DNA of 53,197 nucleotides from CALBGR01 sp964499935 (GTDB lineage: Bacteria > Patescibacteriota > Saccharimonadia > Saccharimonadales > UBA4665), in contig CAZCMS010000004.1 in NCBI GenBank assembly GCA_964499935.1, positions 1-53,197 of the forward strand, in the 5' to 3' direction. The notes beneath the pieces were generated by a model. That model worked only from the letters and a program-made list of their open reading frames with translations. It ran no database searches and was not told the origin of the DNA. Position numbers and translations under genes: made by a program. Below are positions 15,199-23,802 of the stretch, in pieces (positions within the stretch are counted from its first letter, which is position 1; every line of letters begins with the position of its first letter).

Positions 15199-16779
15199 CT
15201 ATAGATCGATCTTCACATTCACACGATTGTTCATCCAGCCGCTGAGAATGTGCATTTCCTTGTCCGAAATGATCGGATTGAATTTCTTCTTCAGGACGCC
15301 CCAGAACTCACTAGCGAAGCACCGACGCCGTACCTTCATGTGGTCCATGAAAACGCGGATGAGCGGTGTTGGTTTGTCCTCGAATTCCGTGAGAATTCGG
15401 CCAAAGCGTTGTTCAGCTTTTGGCAAGTTGTTGCTTGGGGTGACTTCGTACAGGCACGATGCACGCGGCACGTTGATACCCACAGATAGAAGCTTCAGAC
15501 TGCCTACCAGAACCTTGATCGTGTAGTTACGCGCCCGGTCGATGGTCTTCTTGCGCTTGTCCTTCGGCACCTGACCATGAAACGGCGCAGCTATCCTTTC
15601 GCCCGCCATCTTGTTGATCAGGTTCACCAGACTTTCCATGTGCTTCACACGCTGCATCGGAATGAAGATCATATGGCCGTTCTTCACGTCCTTCAGCACG
15701 TATTCCGCGATCAGCTTCTGGCGCTTCTTGTCGCCATCTAGCCGCGTGTTGATCGAAGTCCATGCGGACATATCGCGGTTGTCCGTGTACGCCGTCTGCA
15801 CGGTTCGCAACTGTGGACGCTCGCGCTTGACCTTACCCTGAAAGATGATCGGTCCTATCAGCTTTTCCATGACCAGAAACTTTCCGTCCTTGCGGTCCGG
15901 TGTCCCAGTCAGGCCGATGCAGTATTCAACGTTCCACTTCGACAGCAGCAGCGTATATAGCGGCGCTGAGCCGTCCTGAATCTCGTCGCATACCAGCACC
16001 GTAAACAGGTCTTTGATCTTCTCCAACAGCTTCTGTCCGCCTTCGGTCCGGAACGTCTGTTCCGTCACTAGGCAGATATCGTTCATCAAGAAGTCTTCGT
16101 ACTTGTTGCAGAAGCCAACGTGGTAGCGCTTGCCTGTGGCTTTGAACTTGCGCCGGGCTGCGTTGCGTTCTGGTCCGATACGGCCCGATCCGCGCGCCGT
16201 CGTGAACGCCTGTTCCGTGTCGGAGCCACAGAACGTTTCATAGAAGTTATCTAGCCAGTCCTTTTGCCCAGCGATAACAATCGCTTTCTTGCCGATCTGC
16301 GTGATGCAATAGGTGCTGATAACGGTCTTGCCCCCGCGCACCGGAAACGACAAAACGCCAACCTTCTTGTCGAAGATGGCGCGTGCCGCGTTGCGTTGTT
16401 CCTTGTCCCGTAGCTTGCCCGTGAACTCGAACGGTTTGTAGAAATCGGTGTCTGGGTGCTTTTCAACGATGCGGGGTTCTTCGTTATGCCCGATCACCTT
16501 GTGGCTACGCAGCTTAGCCAACAGGTTTTCCAGATCGCCACGCGGGAACGTCACGTAGCGATTTGCCCCAACGGTCTTGACCACAGACAGATCGGCACCG
16601 CCCTTGAACCCACCGCACGTGTCGCAGATATCGCAGTGACGATCAGGCATCCACTCGCAGTTAGCGCATGCCTTTTCGTTGTAGAAACGCAGCTTGTATT
16701 CGTCAATGAGTTCGCGCCGTACATCTTTGGGAAGCGCGTCCCTGCGGATGTACAGCGATTCGCGCTTTACGATCTTCAC
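15199..16779 (-). CDS. SF2 DNA helicase, UvsW-like
   Basis: 526 residues. It is probably an ATP-dependent branch-migration helicase used in recombination-dependent replication, as T4 UvsW is. The N-terminal ~60 residues carry a cysteine cluster (Cys38, 41, 49, 52, 55: CANCEWMPDRHCDICDTCGG), likely one or two zinc sites. Motif I is FPVRGGKTVIS (Walker A 148-152), motif II VLVCDEIQDG (DEIQ at 265-268 instead of DEAH), motif III GLTGTPDRKDG (289-299). Motif V-VI sequences follow (VGSLKLLSVGINVPRAS, AEQRFGRILTEF). The stop is 10 bp before the AAA+-like gene and the ATG at 16779 overlaps the upstream stop (ATGA). Confidence 0.82.
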   Translation of the reverse strand: MKIVKRESLYIRRDALPKDVRRELIDEYKLRFYNEKACANCEWMPDRHCDICDTCGGFKGGADLSVVKTVGANRYVTFPRGDLENLLAKLRSHKVIGHNEEPRIVEKHPDTDFYKPFEFTGKLRDKEQRNAARAIFDKKVGVLSFPVRGGKTVISTYCITQIGKKAIVIAGQKDWLDNFYETFCGSDTEQAFTTARGSGRIGPERNAARRKFKATGKRYHVGFCNKYEDFLMNDICLVTEQTFRTEGGQKLLEKIKDLFTVLVCDEIQDGSAPLYTLLLSKWNVEYCIGLTGTPDRKDGKFLVMEKLIGPIIFQGKVKRERPQLRTVQTAYTDNRDMSAWTSINTRLDGDKKRQKLIAEYVLKDVKNGHMIFIPMQRVKHMESLVNLINKMAGERIAAPFHGQVPKDKRKKTIDRARNYTIKVLVGSLKLLSVGINVPRASCLYEVTPSNNLPKAEQRFGRILTEFEDKPTPLIRVFMDHMKVRRRCFASEFWGVLKKKFNPIISDKEMHILSGWMNNRVNVKIDL

Positions 16780-17525
16780 GGCTTGCGACCATACTTCAGG
16801 GCCAGGAATTGTTCCTTGACGGAAGGTCGCGTGCGCATGGGTTCCGGTTCAGGCGGGTTGTTCGTCTCGTCGCACACCACGGAATACGGGGTGACCACAT
16901 ACGACAACTCAATAAGTCCCAGCGGTTGAGTCGGCGTAAACGTCACGTCGAAGGTCATGCCGCCGTCCCGGGTCTCCCCTGCCTCCTTGATCGAAAGCAC
17001 ACGCCACGTGATGCCATCTTGACTGCTGAACATGGCGCGCGCCATGTTCAGATGAAGATCATCTTCGGCTTTCGCGAAGGATTCAACGGCCTTGGAAACC
17101 TGCGTCGGCCAGTACGCGAACTCATCCATCACAGCGAAGTTTCGATTCTGGCCGCGCAACGTTTCCGTCTCCCGGCTTGCCTCGTCAAGAGCATCAGCTA
17201 GTGCCGGACTCATCTCGGAGTTGGCGCACATGTCCAGATATTCCGACACGCTGTCCAGCGACAACGGACCGTAAGAATCGCTTTCTAGGAATTCAGGGCT
17301 GATTCCCAGCGCGCTCAGCTTTTCACGATTGAGGGAATAGTCAAAATCCCCGAACCATGAAAACATCTCGTCCGCCGTAGCGATAACAGGTTTGTCAAGC
17401 AACGCCTTGATGCTGTCTTTGACGACGCCCACCGCTGCTTCCACGTTGATCGTTTGCACGGGCGCAGTGTCGTATTCGGTGATGCTGATTCCGGGTGTCA
17501 AGCGTTTAGCTATGCTGTTGTCCAT
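16776..17525 (-). CDS. hypothetical protein
   Basis: 249 residues, unrecognised. It starts MDNSIAKRLTPGISITEYDT. The middle is acidic and helical (YLDMCANSEMSPALADALDE) and the last ~90 residues are beta-rich (GMTFDVTFTPTQPLGLIELS, YVVTPYSVVCDE). No catalytic motif. It begins a unit that continues into the UvsW-like gene, with an octamer 24 nt before its ATG. Confidence 0.7.
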   Translation of the reverse strand: MDNSIAKRLTPGISITEYDTAPVQTINVEAAVGVVKDSIKALLDKPVIATADEMFSWFGDFDYSLNREKLSALGISPEFLESDSYGPLSLDSVSEYLDMCANSEMSPALADALDEASRETETLRGQNRNFAVMDEFAYWPTQVSKAVESFAKAEDDLHLNMARAMFSSQDGITWRVLSIKEAGETRDGGMTFDVTFTPTQPLGLIELSYVVTPYSVVCDETNNPPEPEPMRTRPSVKEQFLALKYGRKP

Positions 17526-17549
17526 GTGTGTAGTTCCCTGTGATCGATG

Positions 17550-17557
17550 ATTAACAG
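17550..17557 (-). promoter_or_regulatory. phage-type promoter octamer CTGTTAAT
   Basis: Minus-strand CTGTTAAT in the 33-bp gap upstream of the ATG at 17525 (24 nt away), just after the stop of the previous gene. Promoter role inferred. Confidence 0.55.
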
Positions 17558-17558
17558 A

Positions 17559-18089
17559 TCAAACGACTTGTGCGCCCTTGCGTTCCAGAAGCTGCAATAG
17601 GTCGATCATGTGCGTGTGCGTGAATCCTGCCTTGTCCATGTCTGCGATGAACCGATCCATCATGCTATGCAAAGCTTCGCCGTCTGAAACCAGTTCTTCG
17701 GCCTTCGCCACCACACGATCAAGCAACGAATCGCGTTGGTCCTTTGTGCGCAGACCGGCAAGCACTTCGGTGTATTCGGTGGCAAGGTATGAACGGAATT
17801 CCTTCATGCCCTTTTTCAGATCGAAGATCACCGCCGCCGACTTTTCGCGCACTTCCACCATGCGGCTTCTGTTCTGCTGAAGCTGCGCCACGGATTCGAT
17901 GATTTCCTTCGGGCTGAACTGCTTGCGCCCGTAGATGGTGCGGATGAGCAATGATTGATGCAGGCTGAGGGCAATCTTGCGATCCCCTTCCAGATCGAGC
18001 GCGCTGCTTGAAGCTTTCACGATGCGCTTGAACTGCGCGTACCGTTCATCTTCTTTGACTTTGTTGATGAACTGTTTTGTGATAGACAT
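17559..18089 (-). CDS. hypothetical helical protein
   Basis: 176 residues, predicted almost entirely helical and basic at the N-terminus (MSITKQFINKVKEDERYAQF), with likely coiled coil at ~90-150. There is no recognisable domain. It begins directly after the stop of the 18090-18509 gene. Its place between clamp and helicase genes suggests a replication accessory role, which I cannot support further. Confidence 0.65.
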   Translation of the reverse strand: MSITKQFINKVKEDERYAQFKRIVKASSSALDLEGDRKIALSLHQSLLIRTIYGRKQFSPKEIIESVAQLQQNRSRMVEVREKSAAVIFDLKKGMKEFRSYLATEYTEVLAGLRTKDQRDSLLDRVVAKAEELVSDGEALHSMMDRFIADMDKAGFTHTHMIDLLQLLERKGAQVV

Positions 18090-18509
18090 TTATTGATCCT
18101 GTATGAAGGCTTCAACGCGTTCGCCCACGTGGGGCAAAATGGCGAGCGCACCAGAACCGGGGAATTCATAGATGACAAGTGCCGGGCTTTTGCTGACCAG
18201 TCGCCATGACGTAGCCGGTACGCCGTTCGACAACAGAAGGTAGGCACCGCCGTTTTCAATGCCCCTGCCACTGAAGCGATAGCCGAGCACCTTCTTTCCT
18301 TGGCGCACCTGATGCACCGTAAACGAACAGTCCAACCCGAGTTCGTGCACGTCCAGTTTCTGGCCGCTGAGCACCGGCGCATTGAATGACCAATGCGCTT
18401 TGTTGAAGCGGTAGAAAAGCCCTGGACCCATGTCCATAGGCAGTTCCACTTGTTCCACGACGGCTGCTTGTCGTTCAACTGTCTTCTTGGTCCTACTCTT
18501 CGGCAGCAT
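18090..18509 (-). CDS. hypothetical protein
   Basis: 139 residues, unrecognised. A basic N-terminus (MLPKSRTKKTVERQ) is followed by a beta-rich body (GLFYRFNKAHWSFNAPVLSG, GYRFSGRGIENGGAYLLLS). GGAG lies 6 nt before the ATG at 18509, inside the end of the clamp gene (17-bp overlap), so it is translationally coupled to the clamp. Confidence 0.65.
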   Translation of the reverse strand: MLPKSRTKKTVERQAAVVEQVELPMDMGPGLFYRFNKAHWSFNAPVLSGQKLDVHELGLDCSFTVHQVRQGKKVLGYRFSGRGIENGGAYLLLSNGVPATSWRLVSKSPALVIYEFPGSGALAILPHVGERVEAFIQDQ

Positions 18510-19581
18510 CGTCGTCTCCTTCGTTGTTGAGCGACACGACGCGCACGGTGTCGGCGTTGCGTGCCATCAGAAACGCGTCAGACTCCACCATGAATTCAAG
18601 CTCGTCTGACTTGACACCTTCGAACAGCGAGCAAAAGAATTCGTAATCGACGTTGAACGCCGTGTCTGCGGCGTCCACCTTGAATGTGGTGGTGATGGTC
18701 CCGGAATAGGTCGTAACGGTCAGCGTGGCGCGCTTGTCCTCGATCTTGACCACGATTTCCGAACGTTCCTTCAGCGCCACCGCGCGGCAGTTCGCCAGGA
18801 ACCGCGTAAGCTTCTCGCGATTCATCTTGATCGTGTCGCTGCTCATCTTTGCCAGCACGCGCGCCTTTTCCAGAACGGTCGTGAAGCTGATTGCGTTGGG
18901 GTCTTCAGCAGGCAATGCCAAGTTCGCGCGCACGAGCGGGCTTTTCACTTCCACATGCGACGACAGCACGCGTAGCGAAAACGAACCGCTGCCCACCGTA
19001 TCCAAGAGGGCTTGAACGGTGGGCAGCGGCAACGTGAATTCAAGATCACCGCGCAGTTCTTTCAGACGCACGTAGTTCATGCGCTGGTTGTCGAAGCATG
19101 CGAAGTGTCCGCCCTTTTCGGTGAGCTTGATGCCTATGGGGATGATCTGAGCCAGCAGCGAAGATTCCTTCATCTGCACGGCTTGTACTCCGGCGCGCAT
19201 GTTGCCCACGGTTTCGGCATCCAGCTTGATCGGGGTGCCGCTCTTGTTAGATGCGAAGTCAGGAATGTGGCTATCGATGGTCGCGAGCTTTGCGCTGTAA
19301 GACTTGGCCTTAACTGCCAGGATCGAATTCTTGATCGACAGTTCTAGATCGTTGTGGCCTTTGATGGCGTCTTTCAATGCGTCGGCGGCAATGCCGAAAT
19401 CGCCGGACCCTTCGACAGAGCCGGTCAGGTGCACGCGCGCGGTGTTCAGGTCGCTGAAGCTGTACAGCAACACCGTATCGCCTTCGGCCTGCACGGTGAT
19501 CAGCCCTTCCGTGGACGGGGCGAGACGTTGCAGAATTCGGATAGCCTCCAACAGATCGGGGCCGGTGGTCTTGATGAGCAT
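18493..19581 (-). CDS. sliding clamp, bacterial beta (DnaN)-like
   Basis: 362 residues, the length of a three-domain DnaN monomer rather than of a two-domain T4 gp45 (~228). It shows three repeats of alternating strand-helix pattern: LLEAIRILQRLAPSTEGLIT near the start, PTVQALLDTVGSGSFSLRV in the middle, REKLTRFLANCRAVALKERS in the last third. Each matches the helix-then-strand clamp pattern, and the ending MARNADTVRVVSLNN resembles the C-terminal strand of beta clamps. It would tether the polymerase to DNA and be loaded by the ATPase at 27158-28264. The start at 19581 (MLIKTTGP) is preferred over the upstream in-frame start at 19686, which would overlap two terminators and the octamer at 19616. 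Confidence 0.65.
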   Translation of the reverse strand: MLIKTTGPDLLEAIRILQRLAPSTEGLITVQAEGDTVLLYSFSDLNTARVHLTGSVEGSGDFGIAADALKDAIKGHNDLELSIKNSILAVKAKSYSAKLATIDSHIPDFASNKSGTPIKLDAETVGNMRAGVQAVQMKESSLLAQIIPIGIKLTEKGGHFACFDNQRMNYVRLKELRGDLEFTLPLPTVQALLDTVGSGSFSLRVLSSHVEVKSPLVRANLALPAEDPNAISFTTVLEKARVLAKMSSDTIKMNREKLTRFLANCRAVALKERSEIVVKIEDKRATLTVTTYSGTITTTFKVDAADTAFNVDYEFFCSLFEGVKSDELEFMVESDAFLMARNADTVRVVSLNNEGDDDAAEE

Positions 19582-19615
19582 GTGCGCCACTCCAAAGCGT
19601 CTAGTTTCTAGCCCT

Positions 19616-19623
19616 ATTAACAG
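19616..19623 (-). promoter_or_regulatory. phage-type promoter octamer CTGTTAAT before the clamp gene
   Basis: Minus-strand CTGTTAATAGGGC ends 34 nt before the clamp start at 19581 and lies directly downstream of tandem terminators. Promoter role inferred. Confidence 0.6.
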
Positions 19624-19637
19624 GACCAGCCAGAAAT

Positions 19638-19670
19638 GAAAAAAGGTGGCACCCAATGAAGGATGCCACC
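19638..19670 (-). terminator. rho-independent terminator (second of a tandem pair)
   Basis: On the minus strand GGTGGCA pairs with TGCCACC (7 bp) and is followed by TTTTTTCATTT. It backs up the adjacent hairpin at 19672-19694. Confidence 0.8.
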
Positions 19671-19671
19671 A

Positions 19672-19694
19672 TAAAACGCGCTCCAAAGAGCGCG
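19672..19694 (-). terminator. rho-independent terminator (first of a tandem pair)
   Basis: On the minus strand CGCGCTC and GAGCGCG form a perfect 7-bp stem around a 4-nt loop, followed by TTTTAT. A competing stem, AAAGAGCG with CGCTCTTT (19685-19709), overlaps the stop codon at 19708. Two terminators in a row after one gene suggest strong transcription upstream. Confidence 0.75.
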
Positions 19695-19707
19695 GGACCG
19701 ACGCTCT

Positions 19708-20562
19708 TTAAACCACGGTAAGGGTCAACACAACGTCCTTGGTGGACACTTGACCGTCGCGATTGATCGTAATGGTGAACTCGAAAACGTAGTCTTTCGC
19801 TTCCGGAGTCGGCACGTGTTTGATGATGCGGATGGCGTGGTTCATGGGCAGGCCCTGACCCACGTAATTCACCATCGTCTGCATGATGGTCGCCACGAAC
19901 TCACGGCCAATCGGCTGCGATTTGATGGCGATGCTCATGGGGTAGACAGAACCCGGAACGGTGCCCGGTTCAAGCATCGAGTTGAAAACCGGAATCCACT
20001 GGAAGTCGAACATTTCCATGTTCGGACCCTGACCGCCCAAATCGAGCGCAGCCGCCCAACGCATCGTGGCGTCGGAACCAGCAGGTGCCGTGGTGGGGAT
20101 CGGGGTAGGCGGCACTGTGGAATCCATGCCGATGCGCAGCGAACCGATGATGTTGCCCAGGTCAACGTTCGTCACGCGTTCGGTGCTGGTCGTGATGTAG
20201 CGGTCGTAATAACCGCTGTTCCAACCCGGAATGAAGGTGCTCAGGCCAAGCCAGGGACGCGTCGTGTATTCGGTGTTGCGCTCGTACAGAACGGCCATGT
20301 AGTTCAGCGATTCGTGCAGCCCAACGGAGTCCGTGGGGTCGGTGTACACGTGCGGTTTTTGCACGGAAGTCACCGGCACTTCACCATCTGTGCCACCCAG
20401 ATCATAAGTGGTTTCGGTGCCGTCGAACTCGTGCGCTGCAATCGGCACGTAGCCGATGATGCGCACGGAGTCTTGAAAGTTGATGCCCACGGGCAAAACC
20501 GTGTGATTGACCGGGGCAGGAAAGGGCTGACCAAAAATGGCCGCGCTGGTCGGAATCGGCAT
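19708..20562 (-). CDS. putative virion protein
   Basis: 284 residues, starting MPIPTSAAIFGQPFPAPVN. It is beta-rich, Pro/Gly/Thr-rich and low in Lys, with paired aromatic segments (WLGLSTFIPGWNSGYYDRY, EMFDFQWIPVFNSML); this composition is typical of structural proteins. The last ~50 residues form a strand-rich end (YVFEFTITINRDGQVSTK). No family recognised. GGGAG precedes two ATGs (20568 and 20562); the second has the better 7-nt spacing. Tandem terminators directly downstream suggest high expression, also in keeping with a virion component, but this is inference. Confidence 0.5.
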   Translation of the reverse strand: MPIPTSAAIFGQPFPAPVNHTVLPVGINFQDSVRIIGYVPIAAHEFDGTETTYDLGGTDGEVPVTSVQKPHVYTDPTDSVGLHESLNYMAVLYERNTEYTTRPWLGLSTFIPGWNSGYYDRYITTSTERVTNVDLGNIIGSLRIGMDSTVPPTPIPTTAPAGSDATMRWAAALDLGGQGPNMEMFDFQWIPVFNSMLEPGTVPGSVYPMSIAIKSQPIGREFVATIMQTMVNYVGQGLPMNHAIRIIKHVPTPEAKDYVFEFTITINRDGQVSTKDVVLTLTVV

Positions 20563-20605
20563 AATCATGCTCCCAATGGGGTAAATGGTTATGCCATGAA
20601 ATTGA

Positions 20606-21310
20606 TCAGGCCCTGTTCGACATGATGTAGCGCACTTCGAAAGCATCCATATCGAATGCTTCCGCAGCCGCTTCAATATCACCGTCGCTGTGCGCCCTTT
20701 CAACTGCTTGCATCAACCGTTTGGCCTGTTCCGATTGCAGCAATTCGCGCACACGCTCAGACTTCAGCGTGGTCGATAGCGCATGGTTCAAAGCGCGCTG
20801 CGAAATCAGGCCCGCCAGATACGCTAGGGACGCACTCTTGATGGCTTTTTGGTCCGCATACGGGGTGATCTTGTAGTAGGCCGTCTGCAATAGGCGCAGG
20901 AACGAAGGTTTCGACGCCACGTTCACAAAATCCATGTACGTCGGCGCGTCGATCTTCAATACGAACGGCTCCGGATCGGCCTTGCGCAAAATCTTTTGCA
21001 AATCACGCTCCGGACTGCCCGTCCAATCCCAGCCGGACAGGTTTGTGTGCGACAGAGCCGCAATAGAATCGCATACGAGATGGATTTGTGGGCTGTCCGG
21101 CAGCATCAGGCGACGGCAATCGGAAACACTGTGGTAGATGATGGGCCACGCGGGCTGTTCCTGGGCCAAACCATCCACACGCAGTACGTTCATGCGCTTG
21201 TCTTCCGCTTGCCCAACGATGCTATGACTGACTGACAGAAAACGTAATGCATTGCTGAGTTGCATGGGGCTGTAATGCGTCACAGCCCAAGCTTTCACGA
21301 TGTTCGGCAT
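20606..21310 (-). CDS. hypothetical protein
   Basis: 234 residues, unrecognised. It begins MPNIVKAWAVTHYSPMQLSN. The C-terminal third is helical and charged (TTLKSERVRELLQSEQAKR, LMQAVERAHSDGDIEAAAE). AAGGG precedes the ATG at 21310. It starts 4 bp after the stop of the gp46-like gene and is probably co-transcribed with it. Confidence 0.65.
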   Translation of the reverse strand: MPNIVKAWAVTHYSPMQLSNALRFLSVSHSIVGQAEDKRMNVLRVDGLAQEQPAWPIIYHSVSDCRRLMLPDSPQIHLVCDSIAALSHTNLSGWDWTGSPERDLQKILRKADPEPFVLKIDAPTYMDFVNVASKPSFLRLLQTAYYKITPYADQKAIKSASLAYLAGLISQRALNHALSTTLKSERVRELLQSEQAKRLMQAVERAHSDGDIEAAAEAFDMDAFEVRYIMSNRA

Positions 21311-21313
21311 CTC

Positions 21314-23515
21314 TTACCCTTTTATGGTGCTGGGGTGACCTTCCACGAGCATCGAACGACCGTTCTTTTTGACCAACGTGACGCAATGAGCGCCGTCATA
21401 GGTCTCATCGGCGTTCGGGGTGACGATCACAATCGACGGAATTACCGTGGACATGGTTTCGATCAGGGTCTTGAACGATTCGATGGTTTCATCAGACATG
21501 TTGGCCGTAGGCTCATCCAAAATAAGCACGTTGCTGCGGCGCTTTTCCGGAATGAACGTCATCAGGGCCAAGACCATGACATAGGTGAACAGGCGCGATT
21601 CTGCGCCCGACAGATCGCGCACATCTGACGATTCCACACGCTTGCCATACTTGCGATGAACCACGATATCCAACTGGGTGTTGTCCCAGTTCAATTCGAA
21701 TTGGAAGTTTTCCGGCATGACGCGAGCGGCGAACTTGTTCACTTGCACCATCAGCAGCGAACTGATGGATTGAATCGCCATCTTCTTGATGCCCTTGTCC
21801 GCGTAGCCTTGTTGAATCTTCTTCAGCTTCAGCAACAGCGCGCGGTCTTCTTCCAGGGCTTCCGCCTGTTCGCGGTATTCCTTGATCTGACGCCGGGTCT
21901 CACGCACGATTTCAAGCTGTGCACCGATGCGCGCGTGCTTGTCTGCGAGTTCACCCACGCGATTGATGATTTCGTCGTCGTAGTCCGTATCTTCCCGGCT
22001 GCGGAATTCGATGATGGTGTGCACGTTCGTTTCAAGGAACTTGAGCGTTTGCAGGCGCGCGCGGTCCTGCTCTACCATCACTTCGTATTCCTTGCGCGGG
22101 TAGCGCTTGCCTGTCCACGGTTCCGGCGCTGCTGGCAGATCACGCAATACCTTGTGCGTCTGGTAGCCCTCTTCGTAGGCTGCCATGCGCTTTTCCCAGT
22201 GTTCGCGCTGCGCCACCTTTTCCAGATATTCCGTGCGGTCCGCCTTCCATTCGGCGCGTTCCTTGCGATATTGCTTCCAGGCGTCCCATGCCTGTACTTC
22301 TTTGCGCAGATACCGAAGCTTACCCTTCAGGTCGTCGGTGTCCATAGCCTGCACGTCCTGGCCGCACGTGGGGCAGGTGCCGGTGTGCAGTTCCTGCGCG
22401 TGTTCTAGCTGGATTTCCAGGCGCGTGAGCTTCGCCACGCACTGCGCTAGGTCCGATGTAGGCTCTTCGACAGTTTCGGGCTTGACGGGCTTCTTAAGCT
22501 TCGCCATGCCGTCCACGGCTTCTTTCGCTTCCAGATACTTGCGGTAGTGCGTTGCGCACTTGTCCGCGTTACCGTCCTTCAAGGCCCGGCGTGCGGCTTT
22601 CGGCAGTTCTTCCACCGCTTCTTCATACGCCGCGTTGCGTCGCTTGTACTCTTCCCACCCGCGCGCGAGTTCCAACTTTTCTTGATTTTCGCGCAAATCT
22701 TCGCGCGTATTCTTGATCAGTTTCGCGAACGATTCTTCGGTCAGCTTTTCGCCGTTAAGCGCGCGATCCAACTCGCGAATCAGGCGCTTGTTATCGCGCA
22801 TGAATTCTACCAGTCGGCGCACTTCCATTGCGTGAGCCGCTTTCTCTTGAAGTCGCGTCAGCTTTTGGGATGATTTCTCGAATCGTTCCTTCAGTTCTTT
22901 CAGCGTCGGCTTGTCTTCTAGATTTTTGGTCAGCTTCGCCAACGTTTCTTCGATCTGAACTGCGCGATCAACGGCAGGTGCATACTTCTTCACCGCCGCA
23001 TCGATAAGCTTGCGCTCGCGGTCGATCTTGTCCAGTTCAAAAAATTCGTTCAGAAATGCTTTGCGTTCAGCGGTCGTGCCCTTCACCAAAGGATGATGCT
23101 TCAGCGAATCGATGTATGTCACCGCCGCGAAAGTATCTTCGTTCAGCGGCAGGTTTTCGGCCAACCATTGTTTCGTTTCTGTCGTGCCCCGCCCGACAGA
23201 CTTGTTTTTGCTGTCCAGAACCTTCAGCTTAGAGCCGGTCTTGATGAACGTGTAGTCCTTACCGTGCAATTCAGCTTCGACAGTACGCACGCCCGTTTTG
23301 ACCCGATCCGCAGGTGTCCCCGTTAGCGGGTTCTGGAAAAACACGCCCGGAATCGTCTTCAGCAGTCGCGTTTTGCCCGAACCGTTGCCGTTCTTAGATG
23401 CGGCTGTAACCTTGTTGAGTCCGTACACGACAGTGATGCCGTTCCGGAACTCGAAAGTTTGCTTTTTATGGAAGGGGGAGACACCTTCAACAGTGAATCG
23501 TTTCAGTAGGAGCAT
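21314..23515 (-). CDS. gp46/SbcC-type recombination ATPase (Rad50 family)
   Basis: 733 residues. This is an SMC-like ABC ATPase that, with a gp47/SbcD nuclease, resects DNA ends for recombination-dependent replication. Walker A is GNGSGKT (43-49). Long coiled-coil arms (~150-370 and ~390-590) flank a zinc hook, CPTC at 381-384. Then come the ABC signature RDLSGAESRLFTYV (~636-649) and Walker B NVLILDEPTANMSDE (~670-684). ATG at 23515 (MLLLKRFTVEG) is chosen; an upstream TTG at 23525-23527 lies in the terminator T run. The nuclease partner is not in this window. An octamer lies 32 nt before the start. Confidence 0.88.
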   Translation of the reverse strand: MLLLKRFTVEGVSPFHKKQTFEFRNGITVVYGLNKVTAASKNGNGSGKTRLLKTIPGVFFQNPLTGTPADRVKTGVRTVEAELHGKDYTFIKTGSKLKVLDSKNKSVGRGTTETKQWLAENLPLNEDTFAAVTYIDSLKHHPLVKGTTAERKAFLNEFFELDKIDRERKLIDAAVKKYAPAVDRAVQIEETLAKLTKNLEDKPTLKELKERFEKSSQKLTRLQEKAAHAMEVRRLVEFMRDNKRLIRELDRALNGEKLTEESFAKLIKNTREDLRENQEKLELARGWEEYKRRNAAYEEAVEELPKAARRALKDGNADKCATHYRKYLEAKEAVDGMAKLKKPVKPETVEEPTSDLAQCVAKLTRLEIQLEHAQELHTGTCPTCGQDVQAMDTDDLKGKLRYLRKEVQAWDAWKQYRKERAEWKADRTEYLEKVAQREHWEKRMAAYEEGYQTHKVLRDLPAAPEPWTGKRYPRKEYEVMVEQDRARLQTLKFLETNVHTIIEFRSREDTDYDDEIINRVGELADKHARIGAQLEIVRETRRQIKEYREQAEALEEDRALLLKLKKIQQGYADKGIKKMAIQSISSLLMVQVNKFAARVMPENFQFELNWDNTQLDIVVHRKYGKRVESSDVRDLSGAESRLFTYVMVLALMTFIPEKRRSNVLILDEPTANMSDETIESFKTLIETMSTVIPSIVIVTPNADETYDGAHCVTLVKKNGRSMLVEGHPSTIKG

Positions 23516-23523
23516 GATCTGGG

Positions 23524-23566
23524 TCAAAAAGAAATGGGCACCCGTCCATTAACAGGAAGGGTGCCC
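23524..23566 (-). terminator. rho-independent terminator with a promoter octamer in its loop
   Basis: On the minus strand GGGCACCC and GGGTGCCC form a perfect 8-bp stem around a 15-nt loop, followed by ATTTCTTTTTG. It ends the 23575-23802 unit. The loop contains CTGTTAAT (23548-23555). Confidence 0.8.
23548..23555 (-). promoter_or_regulatory. phage-type promoter octamer CTGTTAAT before the gp46-like gene
   Basis: Minus-strand CTGTTAAT inside the loop of the hairpin at 23536-23566, ending 32 nt before the ATG at 23515. One short element thus ends one unit and probably starts the next. Confidence 0.6.
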
Positions 23567-23574
23567 GGGGTGCA

Positions 23575-23802
23575 TCAGTCTGTCTTGCGGCCTTTGTCCA
23601 TAGCCTTGTACAGCGTTTCTTGGCGTTCTTGCTCACTCATCACGAACTGAGACAGTTCTTTCATCGCACGCTTGCGCTGGCGTTCGTAAGATTCTTCGTC
23701 GTCCACTTCAAAAAATTCTTGCACCGTGAACTGAATTTTTTCGAACTTTCGCGTCTGGAATTCACGCGTGATGCTGATGGTGAATTTCTTCGGTTCCGCC
23801 AT
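23575..23802 (-). CDS. small charged hypothetical protein
   Basis: 75 residues: a beta-rich first half (KFTISITREFQTRKFEKIQF) and a charged helical second half (DEESYERQRKRAMKELSQF). Its ATG overlaps the stop of the previous gene by one base (TAATG), so translation is coupled to the P-loop/fibre-like gene. Function unknown. Confidence 0.6.
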   Translation of the reverse strand: MAEPKKFTISITREFQTRKFEKIQFTVQEFFEVDDEESYERQRKRAMKELSQFVMSEQERQETLYKAMDKGRKTD

